From assembly GCF_900129505.1 (NCBI RefSeq), contig NZ_LT670818.1, forward strand, positions 3,038,001-3,102,000: a stretch of 64,000 bases of DNA. The letters run 5' to 3'. This document shows, piece by piece, positions 55,579 through 64,000 of the stretch; position 1 is the stretch's first letter; every line of letters starts with the position of its first letter. The position numbers and the translations under genes are program-made. The stretch comes from Bradyrhizobium erythrophlei (GTDB lineage Bacteria; Pseudomonadota; Alphaproteobacteria; Rhizobiales; Xanthobacteraceae). The notes beneath the pieces were generated by a model. It saw only the letters and a program-made list of their open reading frames with translations. It had not been told where the DNA came from and did not search any database.

Positions 55579-56580
55579 CCCGGCTAACCGCTGCCGATTT
55601 CTCTATCAGCGTTGGCGCGACCGAGATTTTTCGCAGCAATGGCAACCAGCAGCGTGAGAAGCTGGCGCACAGAGTAATTGGACAACCCGCGTTTTCCTTC
55701 GCGCGCGTTCTTGTATTCCAGAAACCCTATGCACGGGGTTGTCCGGCCGGCTCCGTGATCCGATTCATGACAGAGAAAAGTTTTGCCGAGATAATAGAGA
55801 TAATGATCCCACGAACCGTGCATTGCTCTTCGCACAACCTTTGATGCGGTACCCCTGTGCAGTATGGAGGTGCTGCAGGGATCATCATAGGCTATCGGAT
55901 CAGTCATGCCACGGTGGCCTTTCCCTCAGAAAGTGTTGAAGATCCTGGGACGACGCGCGCGTAAATGTCCTCCGACCGTGGCTTTGAACCGTAGGTTTGC
56001 TGCGTCGATGCGCAAAGGCGAGTGCTTTCAAGCGAGTGTAGGGGAGGGGATGTCCGCCAAGCGCCCGTCGCGGGACTATTGCGGTCGCTTGAGTACCAAG
56101 GCTCCTCATGCGGGCCGATGGCACGAATTGGCGGCGGCAGCATACAAGCGATACGGGTCAGCAATCCGTTGTTCGTATCACAAGTGCGTACGTTGCTGTC
56201 CCAAAGTGACGATTTGATTCGGGAAGTGAGACAGTGAAACAACAATCCTGCTGGTTCGCCGTTGGCGCGAGCGTTCGCGGGGTACCGGGTCCGGAAGCGG
56301 TAGCGTTCCCCACCTATCATGCACCGGCGGATGTCCGTTGTTGGGAGAACAGCGGAAGACATTTGCTCAATTCGAGTTCTTCCGATTTTGACCCACAACG
56401 GACCTTGCCCAAATTGTCGGCTCCTGCCCGCGCGGAGACTCAATATATGCCCCGCAGGCACCGGCATACGACCATGGTGATTTGCGTGAACTCCCAATTT
56501 CCGAAACAAAAGGCCGGAACAGGTGGAGGCGGTCTCCGGGTTGTGCGGAATCGACGCTGGCCCGGAGAGCCGTCCATAGT
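55579..56580. other. Gene-poor stretch
   Basis: About 1 kb between the Crp/Fnr gene and the DUF1254 gene. Frames exist on both strands (for example 107 aa on the minus strand at 55584-55907), but composition and lack of motifs or ribosome sites give no support. It looks like decayed or repeated intergenic DNA. Confidence 0.5.
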
Positions 56581-58014
56581 TCAGGCGGTGACTATCTTCA
56601 CCGGAGGAATTTTCCATGAACCGTCGAGGATCGATGGGTTTTTCTCCTTTGGCCAATACATGCGCAGCATCAGAATGAAATCGCCGGCTGGAGCAGGCAG
56701 CCAGTTCGATTCCTTATCTTTTCCCGGCGAGTCCTTCTGGACGTAAAGATCGGTTGATCCATCCGGATTGGATTGGAGATTTTGCCTCGCGCTGATCGAA
56801 TAGCGATTGATCGGATTGTTCACGAAGAAATAAGCGCTGTCGTACATGGTCAACGACCAGAAACCGTTCGCCGGCGGCAACTGGCCCTTCGGGAAATTCA
56901 TCACATACTTGTTGGCACCGCTATATTTCCGTCCTTCGGCATCCTTTGTTGACGTCGGATAAATCGCATCCTGCGGCCGGTTGGCGCCAAGCCCAATGGC
57001 AGTGATGAACGCCCGCATCAGATAATCAGTGCCGTAAATGCCGGTCTTGGTTGTGAAGAACCAGCCGTTCTCGTCCTTGACGTCCTTGTTGACCTTGAAC
57101 TGGAGCATGATGCGGTCAAAGCCGATTTCCGGGACTCGCTTGACGAAATCCGCCTTGAGCTTGCTCGCATCGAAATCCTGACCCGGCACGATTCCGATCC
57201 TGGCGAACTTGGCGAGTTGCGGCGCATCCACCGCGGCCGGTGGATTGTCTTTCATGAGCTTGCACAGCAGCGTGAAATACGCCACGGCATCCATTTTGTT
57301 CACCTGTTCGCGTACCGCCGTCTTCATGTCGATCGAGGGATCGACGGTCCCTGCAGGCGGCGTGTAAGGCTTGCCGTAAGAACTCAGCGGGACCAGTGCG
57401 CACTGGTCCTGCAGTTTGTGAACCTCGGCATAATCCTCCGGCGTGCCGGTGCAGTAGATGCGGCCGAGCAGCCACACGATGCTGGTGGGCGATTTGAGCT
57501 CCTTGACCCCTGCCGGCAATGTGCCCTTCCACCCCGGACCCGTGATTGCATAGGTCTGCGCGCCGGTGCCGGTCGTTCGCTTGCCCGGTACCTCGAAGAC
57601 GGTGGTCCAGCCATCCAGCAACGGCATCAGGAAGTAGCGATCCTTCATGTCGGGAGTGCTGAACACCCAGGGCTCCTTGCCGACGTCGAAGAACGCCGTC
57701 GTATAGAGCGTGTCGGCATTTGGCGCGGTCACGTCCCGGAACGATGCATCTGGATATTGGCGCAGCTTGATGATCTGGCCCATCGGTCCGCGCGTTCCGA
57801 CCGGCGCCGCGACGTTAGTGATAATGCGCCGAGTCATTTCCATGGTCACCAGCGGATAGCCGTAGACATAAGCATCGGTGGCGAGCGCGAATTCCTCAAG
57901 TCCTTCGCCGATGCCGGCGATGGCGCCGGGTTCGGCGCGGCCTGAGGAACTGATCGATGTTCCGGCGAGCAGACTGAGTCCGCCCAAGGTTGCAGCGCGA
58001 CGGGTGATAATCAT
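56581..58014 (-). CDS. DUF1254/DUF1214-domain exported protein
   Basis: 477 aa from ATG 58014. The N-terminus ITRRAATLGGLSLLAG has a twin-arginine form, so Tat export is likely. The N-terminal domain includes YPLVTMEMTRRIITNVAAP and PNADTLYTTAFFDVGKEPWV; the C-terminal domain includes GFWSLTMYDSAYFFV and NRYSISARQNLQSNPDGSTD. These two DUFs usually occur together; the function is unknown. It follows the NTF2-like gene on the same strand. Confidence 0.9.
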   Translation of the reverse strand: MIITRRAATLGGLSLLAGTSISSSGRAEPGAIAGIGEGLEEFALATDAYVYGYPLVTMEMTRRIITNVAAPVGTRGPMGQIIKLRQYPDASFRDVTAPNADTLYTTAFFDVGKEPWVFSTPDMKDRYFLMPLLDGWTTVFEVPGKRTTGTGAQTYAITGPGWKGTLPAGVKELKSPTSIVWLLGRIYCTGTPEDYAEVHKLQDQCALVPLSSYGKPYTPPAGTVDPSIDMKTAVREQVNKMDAVAYFTLLCKLMKDNPPAAVDAPQLAKFARIGIVPGQDFDASKLKADFVKRVPEIGFDRIMLQFKVNKDVKDENGWFFTTKTGIYGTDYLMRAFITAIGLGANRPQDAIYPTSTKDAEGRKYSGANKYVMNFPKGQLPPANGFWSLTMYDSAYFFVNNPINRYSISARQNLQSNPDGSTDLYVQKDSPGKDKESNWLPAPAGDFILMLRMYWPKEKNPSILDGSWKIPPVKIVTA

Positions 58015-58193
58015 TTTAGCGGCTCCTCTGGAATTGCGTTTGGCTCGGTTGGGCTCGGTCACGTCCAAGAATTAGAGAGCTGCGGTGCGACAAGTAATGT
58101 TCATGCGTATCGCCCATGATGCTGGACGTTGCACAAGCTTCCCGCCGTCTAAGCGGGAAGCTGTGGCGCGGTACGCTCGGTGTAGATGACGCG

Positions 58194-58889
58194 TTAGGCC
58201 CGCTTTGCTACCGACGGACTTTTTCCCAAAACCATCTCGTCGAACGATGGAAGCGGCTTGATCAGCGGATCTAGCAGCTTGGCAGACTGCGCAGTCGTCA
58301 GCACCTCGCTGGGATCGAGCTTGGTGATCTCGGCTTTGTCCGGGTCCGGCTCCCACACGTCCTCGCCGACGAGCCGACCGCGGTCATCGTAGGGCCAGAT
58401 CATTTGGATCACGTTCTTGTAGATGTACATCGAGTTCTCATCGGGTGTGAACCCTTTCGCTGCGAGCACCGTCTTGAGGACCGCCTCGGAAATAAAACCC
58501 GGAAGGTAGGATAGCACGCTGTTTATGGTCAGTGCCTTGCCCGACACCTGTTGGTACACCGTGGTTACGGAGGCGATGTAATTGTCTGCGACCGCCACCT
58601 GTTCGTTCTCCGTGTAGAAAATGGATTGGTTGGTCTCGGCCCACATCCGATAGAGACTCTTGACCGCGTCCTGGCCCTCGAGCTTCGCGTTCGTTTTGTT
58701 GGCATGCATGTGATAGACGGGCTTTTCCGACATCATCTCGGGGGCAAAAATCTCTTCGAAGCGTCCGGCCATCTCAAGGTTGCGGTGTCGGTCGTAGGCC
58801 GTGAGAAGGAATCGGTGCCGCGGGTTCTCCGTCTTCTCGATCAATTGCCTGACGGCCTGGTTTGTCTTGGTGATGTCATATTTCGCCAT
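58194..58889 (-). CDS. NTF2-like / SnoaL-type protein
   Basis: 231 aa. A helical N-terminus (ITKTNQAVRQLIEKTENPRH) precedes a cone-shaped NTF2-like domain (KLEGQDAVKSLYRMWAETNQ, FYTENEQVAVADNYIASVTT). The C-terminal part is extended (YIYKNVIQMIWPYDDRGRLV). No active-site residues can be assigned. Neighbour of the DUF1254 gene, 179 bases apart. Confidence 0.75.
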   Translation of the reverse strand: MAKYDITKTNQAVRQLIEKTENPRHRFLLTAYDRHRNLEMAGRFEEIFAPEMMSEKPVYHMHANKTNAKLEGQDAVKSLYRMWAETNQSIFYTENEQVAVADNYIASVTTVYQQVSGKALTINSVLSYLPGFISEAVLKTVLAAKGFTPDENSMYIYKNVIQMIWPYDDRGRLVGEDVWEPDPDKAEITKLDPSEVLTTAQSAKLLDPLIKPLPSFDEMVLGKSPSVAKRA

Positions 58890-59189
58890 CGTAGTCTCCC
58901 GTGGGTGGTTGGTTTCAGCAGCAAGGCGGATTCGGCTGAACTTCCAGAAAAATCGCCCTCGCGCCGGATCACGCGCTTGCCAGACCTTGAAAGAGCCGCG
59001 CGGCGACGACTATGCAAAATCGGCGACCGGGCAAAAAAAATGACCGGGCATACACCATTGGCTGCGGTAAATTCGTCCGTTGTTGGCACTTTTCGGACGT
59101 GCCGGGTCGGCCTGACGATGTCCGTTCCCGGCGGAAGACCGGAAGTGCCACCGTAGGCAATGATCACCGTACAGCCTTCGGCGAACGGG
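58890..59189. other. Gene-free stretch
   Basis: About 300 bases with no supported gene. The part near 59080-59160 has the look of a repeated intergenic sequence, but copy number cannot be checked here. Confidence 0.4.
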
Positions 59190-59333
59190 TTAAGGTTGGT
59201 CGCATTCATGATTTTGACGAGCCCCGCAATACGGGCAGTAGTAGTGCGCACTGATTGGCTTGCCGCAGAATCTGGGGCAGCTTGCGCAGCGCCTTGTCTT
59301 GATAGGTGGCGGCCGCCCTTCCGGCAACGCCAC
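59190..59333 (-). CDS. Possible zinc-ribbon small protein
   Basis: 47 aa from GTG 59333: RRCASCPRFCGKPISAHYYC then PYCGARQNHE, four or more Cys arranged as in zinc ribbons. AAGGAC lies 8 bases upstream of GTG. No ATG exists. The IS element lies 104 bases to the right, so the original gene may have been longer. Confidence 0.38.
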   Translation of the reverse strand: MALPEGRPPPIKTRRCASCPRFCGKPISAHYYCPYCGARQNHECDQP

Positions 59334-59436
59334 CGCAGCCGGGTCCTTGCCTTCGTCCTCGGGCGTAGGGTCGCGGTCCGGCTTCTCCCCCGTCCGCTAT
59401 ATCGATGATCGATTTAGCAAGCTGGTTGGGGGTCCC

Positions 59437-59462
59437 CTAGTACCGCTGCACGGTGAATTTGA
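59437..59462 (+). repeat. IS630 left inverted end
   Basis: CTAGTACCGCTGCACGGTGA and the next six bases. 19 of 26 positions match the right end. Confidence 0.75.
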
Positions 59463-59478
59463 CGGGTTGAATACTGGA

Positions 59479-59736
59479 TCAAAGTAGCTCGGGAAGCTGC
59501 TGAGGATCAACGAGGAGTTCGATACTGCGGGCGACCCTCGGCTGCCGTCTGATGAAACCTGCCCGTTCGAGCGTCAGCACCATCTGATGAACGGATGGTG
59601 GGCTGACGCGAAAATATTCTTGCATGTCGGCTTCCGCCGGCGGCCTGCGATGCAGCCGCGTGTAGAGGTGGATAAACGCCAGATACTGCCCTTGCTTGGG
59701 CGTGAAGTTTTTTGCAGCGGGACTCACGCCGGCCAT
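59479..59736 (-). CDS. LexA/MarR-like HTH protein inside the IS
   Basis: 85 aa from ATG 59736 (or 92 aa from TTG 59757). A winged HTH similar to the LexA N-terminal domain: TPKQGQYLAFIHLYTRLHRR, then EADMQEYFRVSPPSVHQMVL and TLERAGFIRR. It lies within the inverted ends and is divergent from the transposase, with starts about 50 bases apart, so it could repress the transposase. Confidence 0.75.
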   Translation of the reverse strand: MAGVSPAAKNFTPKQGQYLAFIHLYTRLHRRPPAEADMQEYFRVSPPSVHQMVLTLERAGFIRRQPRVARSIELLVDPQQLPELL

Positions 59737-59782
59737 CCGATTCAGCTGTTCGTCCAAGCCTCACACGAGCGAGGAGGCAGGG

Positions 59783-60922
59783 ATGAATGTACGCTATCGG
59801 GTCGAACTGAGCCAAACCGAGCGGGCAGAACTCACAGCGCTTTTGAGTGGCGGCAAGCACGCCGCGCGCAAGCTCAAGCGAGCGCAGATTTTACTGGCTG
59901 CCGATGCAGGCGCGAGCGACGAAGCAATCGCCACCGGTGTCGGCGCAAGCGGCTCGACTATCTACCGGACCAAGCGCCGCTTCGTGCTCGGCAACCTGGA
60001 GGCGGCGCTGAGCGAGGAGCCGCGCCCCGGAGCGGCCCGCAAGCTCTCAGGGAAGGAGGAAGCCCTGCTGGTTGCGACGGCCTGTTCGAGCCCACCCAAA
60101 GGCCGGGCGCGTTGGACCCTGGAACTCCTGGCGGGCGAGTTGGTCAGGCTCACCGAGCACGACGACATCTCCCGAGAGACTGTGCGCCGGCGCCTGGCTG
60201 AAAACGACCTCAAGCCCTGGCGCAAGGACATGTGGTGCATTCCGCAGGTCGACGGCGAGTACGTCGCCCGCATGGAGGATGTGCTCGACCTTTATGCCGA
60301 ACAGCCCGATTCGAAGCGCCCGGTGGTCTGCTTCGACGAGAGCCCAACCCAGCTCATCGGCGAAGTCCGCCAGCCGATCCCAGCCGCGCCGGGCCAACTT
60401 GAGCGCTACGATTGTGAGTACAAGCGCAATGGCACGGTCAACCTGTTCATCTTCCTCGACGTGCACCGGCCCTGGCGCAAGGTCAAAGTCACTGACAGCC
60501 GCGCTGCGGTCGACTTCGCCGCCTGCATGCGCGAACTCGCCAATGTTCACTTCCCAAAGGCAGAGCGCATCCGGGTCGTGTTGGACAATCTATCGACCCA
60601 CTCAGTCGGCGCGCTTTACCAAGCCTTCCCGCCGGCCGAGGCGCGACGCATCTTGCGCCGGCTGGAGTTCCACTACGTCCCCAAGCACGCCAGCTGGCTG
60701 AATATGGTGGAGATCGAGATTGGCGTGCTGCGCAGTCAGTGTCTGGACAGACGCATCGACAACCGGCAACAACTCGTATCCGAGATCGCCGCCTGGGAGC
60801 GGCAGCGCAACGCTTCACGCGCCCGCATCAAATGGATGTTCACAACCGAGAAAGCCCGCGCCAAAATGGGCCGTGCCTATCCCTCGGAAGGCTCTAAAAC
60901 GCCCTCGCCCAATGAATCATAA
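59783..60922 (+). CDS. IS630-family transposase
   Basis: 379 aa from ATG 59783. The N-terminal HTH (AARKLKRAQILLAADAGASD, then GASGSTIYRTKRRF) and a DDE catalytic domain are visible: VVCFDESP, RVVLDNLSTH and WLNMVEIEIG. The gene looks intact, and its stop lies inside the right inverted end. Confidence 0.95.
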   Translation: MNVRYRVELSQTERAELTALLSGGKHAARKLKRAQILLAADAGASDEAIATGVGASGSTIYRTKRRFVLGNLEAALSEEPRPGAARKLSGKEEALLVATACSSPPKGRARWTLELLAGELVRLTEHDDISRETVRRRLAENDLKPWRKDMWCIPQVDGEYVARMEDVLDLYAEQPDSKRPVVCFDESPTQLIGEVRQPIPAAPGQLERYDCEYKRNGTVNLFIFLDVHRPWRKVKVTDSRAAVDFAACMRELANVHFPKAERIRVVLDNLSTHSVGALYQAFPPAEARRILRRLEFHYVPKHASWLNMVEIEIGVLRSQCLDRRIDNRQQLVSEIAAWERQRNASRARIKWMFTTEKARAKMGRAYPSEGSKTPSPNES

Positions 60923-60942
60923 TCACTGTGCGGTACTACTAG
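60917..60942 (-). repeat. IS630 right inverted end
   Basis: Reverse complement begins CTAGTAGTACCGCACAGTGA; 19 of 26 positions match the left end. Confidence 0.75.
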
Positions 60943-60954
60943 GGCGTTTTGGGA

Positions 60955-61128
60955 TCATTTTTCCTCACGGCCAGGCTTTGGCCGGTATTCTCTCTCAGCT
61001 TCTCTAGCGTCTTCCTCTGCGTCCTCAAGTGACCCAGCGATGGCGAAGAGAAAGCGACGGCCATCTTGCTCGACCCAAACTTCGAAACTTGGACCGTGTG
61101 CTGTTACTACGATGCGGGCCCTTCCCAT
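60955..61128 (-). CDS. Small hypothetical protein
   Basis: 57 aa: MGRARIVVTAHGPSFEVWVE, then QDGRRFLFAIAGSLEDAEED and a charged end. Its stop is 13 bases from the IS630 end, so the insertion may have changed its C-terminus. No known domain. Confidence 0.5.
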   Translation of the reverse strand: MGRARIVVTAHGPSFEVWVEQDGRRFLFAIAGSLEDAEEDAREAEREYRPKPGREEK

Positions 61129-61200
61129 GCCCTCATTATGCCGCCATAGGCCACCACCTTTCGAGTGAGTAACTCTGCCATAATCAAACTGACCCGCTAC

Positions 61201-61714
61201 CCAATTGCGGGCACCGCGCCGAGCGAATCGGTACTTAAGGACACGGTTCTCATGCTGATAGCAGACCAAAACAGAAAGGCGGGCTGCTCGGACGGAAACT
61301 GGAACCGATCATCGTTGATCCGGCGTCCGATTGGGACGTCTTTGCTGAAAAAGCCCGGGAACTACTCACGAAGGAAAAGGTCGCGGTCGTGTTCGGCTGC
61401 TGGACTTCCGTCTCCCGCAAATCCGTACTGCCGATCTTCGAGCAGCTGAACGGCCTACTCTTCTACCCAGTGCAACACGAGGGTGAAGAAAGCTCGCGCA
61501 ACATTTTCTACACGGGGGCCGCACCGAATCAGCAGGCAATTCCGGCGGTTCAATATCTGATGAGCAAGGAAGGAGGAGAAGTCCGCAGCTGGGTTCTGTT
61601 CGGTACTGACGCCGTCTTTCCGCGCACGACCAACCGGATCTTGAGCGCGTATCTGACCGCAGAGGGGGTATCGTCAGATGATATTATGACAATCTATACA
61701 CCGTTTGGCTTTTT
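61201..61714 (+). pseudogene. urtA: Remnant of a urea/amide ABC binding-protein gene (urtA-like)
   Basis: The frame first gives [20 protein letters not shown] then ADQNRKAG. After a one-base shift near 61283 it continues [51 protein letters not shown] and [20 protein letters not shown], which are hallmark UrtA sequences, up to YTPFGF near 61714. Both ends are missing: no signal peptide and no C-terminal third. No urtBCDE genes are nearby. A dead fragment. Confidence 0.85.
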
Positions 61715-62098
61715 GTCATTCAGGGATTTTTTTCTCGCGCAGCCAAATTTCAGGCGTGAACGATCCGGTCATGCCGTGCCTGCCAATTTCAAGCAAGGAA
61801 AAGCATTGCAGTATCCAACGCTTGGGGGTTGGTGAGAGTCAGGGGCGAGCAAGTGCGCCTGGTTGCCGCTATTATTCAGGGCATTTATTTTCCCATTGCA
61901 TCGGCCGTTGCTCACCGGTTGCTAGAGACGCAGATTGGCGATCCCGCCGATGCGTAAAAAGTGTCGCGAAATTCGTTAGGGGGAGGGGGTACTCAAATCT
62001 CTTTTCAGATTTGCTCGCGGACCGAGCACGTAATACGCAAAACGTAGTTCGGTTATTTAGAACTATCTCCAGCGGAATAACCGTGGCAAACCTTTCGT

Positions 62099-62851
62099 AT
62101 GAGACTGGTGGCATGGAATTGCGCGATGGGTTTCGAGCGCAAATTGGCGGCGCTCTCTTCCCTCAGACCCGACATTGCGATTCTTTGCGAAGTTGCCTGC
62201 CCTGAAAGGCTACGATCCCAACTTCCTGTACTCGAAGGAATGCCTATCGTCTGGGTGGGCAACAAGGCGAACAAAGGTCTCGCGGTTGTGTCGTTCACCG
62301 GCAGCAGGATCGAGCTTGATTCTTCATACCGATCAAACAATCAATTCGTTGCGCCTGTTCATGTAAGTGGAGCGAAGTCGTTTCGCTTGCTCGCCACGTG
62401 GGATCACAATGACCGAACGGAAGGCCTGAATAGACGGCCTGGACCGCTTCTTCGATGTCTGGTGGATAGTGCCGACTTCTGCAGTAGGGGCGACCTGGTC
62501 GTGGCGGGGGATTTCAACAATAATCCGCGCTGGGACAAACCCAACGGGCCGAACAATATGAGCGTGCTTGCGCAGGAACTAGCAAGACGGCAATTGGTGA
62601 GCCTTTATCACCGCGGCACCGGAGAGGCGTTTGGCAGTGAACTGCGCGGGACGTATTGGCACTATCGTCGCAGCGCCATGCCCTACCATATTGACTATCT
62701 ATTCGTGCCGATGACGTGGCTGACCGATCTAGTATCGTTTGAGCTCGGGGACTACGACGCTTGGTGCGCAAATGGCTTGAGTGACCACGCACCGCTTAGT
62801 GCCGAATTTCGTGATACGGAGACCTATCTTACGCCACCTTCGCGGGTCTAA
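62099..62851 (+). CDS. Endonuclease/exonuclease/phosphatase-family protein
   Basis: 250 aa. EEP motifs are seen: LVAWNCAMGF at the start, IAILCEV with the metal-binding Glu, LVVAGDFNNNPRW with Asp-Asn, YHIDYLFVP, and LSDHAPLSAEF with the catalytic Asp-His. It lacks a signal peptide, so a cytosolic nuclease or phosphatase is likely. Substrate unknown. Confidence 0.85.
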   Translation: MRLVAWNCAMGFERKLAALSSLRPDIAILCEVACPERLRSQLPVLEGMPIVWVGNKANKGLAVVSFTGSRIELDSSYRSNNQFVAPVHVSGAKSFRLLATWDHNDRTEGLNRRPGPLLRCLVDSADFCSRGDLVVAGDFNNNPRWDKPNGPNNMSVLAQELARRQLVSLYHRGTGEAFGSELRGTYWHYRRSAMPYHIDYLFVPMTWLTDLVSFELGDYDAWCANGLSDHAPLSAEFRDTETYLTPPSRV

Positions 62852-63257
62852 CCCGGCGCCAAGGTCAGATCCGAACCCTAGGTTCCAAAACCTCCATTGG
62901 CCAAGCGTTCGAGGGGAGATAGTCCACTGACCGATTTCTTCCATAACGTCTGGTCTCGGACTCCTACCGTGAGTGGCTTTCGAACCCGCAGGTTCCATAA
63001 CGGCTAAGTCGCGAATTGCCTGAACAAGCCTCGCATTCACACGAAGTACGCCATCGCTTCACCCTCATCGCACAGCTGGAGCATGTGTTGCGTTGAGGAC
63101 GACGCGTGTCGATCAGCGACCGGCCTAGTTTTTCCATGACCTCTGATTTGCGAGATTGGAGTGCAGGCAGCAATTGGGCCTGCAGACTGATGAAAACGCA
63201 CTATCCCAATCGAGCCAAAGGACGGCTCGCCGGAACCGCCCTTTGTCGTAGCAAGTG
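62852..63257. other. Gene-free stretch
   Basis: About 400 bases without a supported gene. Short related segments (GGTTCCAAAACC, GGTTCCATAACGG) occur around 62880-63000. Confidence 0.4.
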
Positions 63258-63671
63258 TTAGTCACAGTATCCCGACCGACCATAAGCTGGGTTGAATAAA
63301 CAATGCGCAGCGCCGTTGTATGGCACAGGGGCAGGCGGCCGCGGCGGAAGTCCTTCCGCGTAAGAGTAGGAGTACCCTGAGTCGTCAATGTAGGCCTGGG
63401 GCGCCGGGTACACTGATCGATGTCCTTCATAGAATGCCGGTGCTCCGTATACCTGCCCCGGTGGCACATAACCCGGCGCGTATGCGGGGGGGGCGTAGTA
63501 CGTGGCGCTAGGCGCCCCGTAAGTCGGGTAACCGTTTTCGGTCCCAACATGAACGTGGGCAGACGCGATATAGACGCCTCCCGGCGCCACGTAGACGGAT
63601 TGCGGCTCGCCTGCCGAAACTTGCGATGACCACAGAACGCCGAGCGCAAGGATAAAAATGCCGTATCTCAT
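63258..63671 (-). CDS. Exported Tyr/Pro/Gly-rich protein
   Basis: 137 aa with AGGAG upstream. The signal peptide MRYGIFILALGVLWSSQVSA is followed by a low-complexity Tyr/Pro/Gly/Ala chain (YYAPPAYAPGYVPPGQVYGA) and two Cys near the end. Likely periplasmic or surface; function unknown. Confidence 0.7.
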   Translation of the reverse strand: MRYGIFILALGVLWSSQVSAGEPQSVYVAPGGVYIASAHVHVGTENGYPTYGAPSATYYAPPAYAPGYVPPGQVYGAPAFYEGHRSVYPAPQAYIDDSGYSYSYAEGLPPRPPAPVPYNGAAHCLFNPAYGRSGYCD

Positions 63672-64000
63672 GGTGATAGTACTCCTGCTACACTACTCAG
63701 CCCTCGCGAAGTTTACTGATCATTAACTAAAGAACAAACGTTAACTGCGAGCGAGTGTGTCCCATTTTCGAACAAAATCACTCCTCGGCATTGTGCAAGA
63801 TGCGCGTTGGCGGAGCGCGCGACGAGGCAAATTCCATAATGGGTGATGGGCGCAGACAAGGACTCCAAGAAAATTGCGCCGCTCTATGGAGCCTGCCGGC
63901 TTCCTCAGCTCCAACAGCTCGCTCGCGCAAAGCAGTCGTGCCTGGCCTTGCGGGTAGAAAATCCCTGATGACGACCGCTTAACCATTCCCTAACTGTCAT
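63672..64000. other. Right edge, no supported gene
   Basis: About 330 bases to the end of the window without a convincing gene on either strand. Confidence 0.4.

Larger units (their letters stand above)
59437..60942 (+). mobile_element. IS630-family insertion sequence
   Basis: 1506 bases bounded by CTAG on both sides, fitting the TA target duplication of IS630. Imperfect inverted ends match at 19 of 26 positions. It carries the DDE transposase (59783-60922) and a divergent HTH gene (59479-59736). Confidence 0.85.

Noticed and set aside
55584..55907. Minus-strand frame of 107 codons
   Set aside because: Some protein-like segments but no ribosome site or family; left within the gene-poor stretch.
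55904..56656. Minus-strand frame of 250 codons
   Set aside because: No motif, no ribosome site, composition like intergenic DNA.

Overview
ORGANISM. GC-rich alphaproteobacterial chromosome, most likely Bradyrhizobium or a close relative (Nitrobacteraceae). This rests on the split F0 order atpI-atpB-atpE-atpF'-atpF, an ALAS-type hemA behind a perfect FixK/FNR box, a cyoABCD quinol oxidase, many Bradyrhizobium-style small hypothetical proteins and a palindromic intergenic repeat of the type seen in this group. No species call is made.

LEFT PART, about 1-36.9 kb, ordinary core chromosome. Order: end of thrC, M16 peptidase, GNAT acetyltransferase, lipoprotein; the F0 ATP synthase operon (minus); SRPBCC and DsbA/HCCA-isomerase-like proteins, a secreted coiled-coil protein, YjbQ; an MHS-type transporter; a NarL-type response regulator, a HAD phosphatase and a 1171-residue symporter-sensor hybrid kinase; hemA; a metallo-beta-lactamase-fold protein; a chemoreceptor; a small beta-barrel porin; cyoABCD; an EmrA-EmrB-NodT tripartite efflux operon; a periplasmic amino-acid-type binding protein; and a CHASE-GGDEF-EAL protein.

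ISLAND, from 37059 to beyond the right edge. A 45-base copy of the 3' half of a tRNA-Thr(GGT) gene (37059-37103) marks the left attachment site. The first 10 kb look like a phage satellite of the PICI kind: P4-type integrase, unknown 176-aa protein, AlpA-like regulator, DUF3631 ATPase, a primase-polymerase/helicase whose N-terminal domain is split off by a frameshift at a run of seven A, a probable small terminase and a complete large terminase. No capsid, portal or tail genes follow. The gaps at 41428-41895 and 44705-45207 carry hairpins and direct repeats that could be origin, packaging or control sites.

ISLAND CARGO, 47.2-64 kb. Mostly tiny genes: an H-NS-like silencer, DUF2934 and Cys-rich proteins, a three-member small-protein family, several one- or two-helix membrane microproteins interleaved with repeated 3' ends of a ribbon-helix-helix gene, a Crp/Fnr regulator with a FixK-like box, DUF1254 and NTF2-like proteins, an EEP nuclease, an IS630 element carrying its own divergent HTH gene, and broken genes (a urtA remnant, a gene with an in-frame stop). 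The intact tRNA-Thr expected at the right end is not in the window.

HOW IT FITS. The left part is respiration and ATP synthesis (cyo, atp, heme) plus signalling and efflux. The island is a mobile, partly decayed layer: integration and DNA-packaging functions first, then accessory DNA with silencer and regulator genes.
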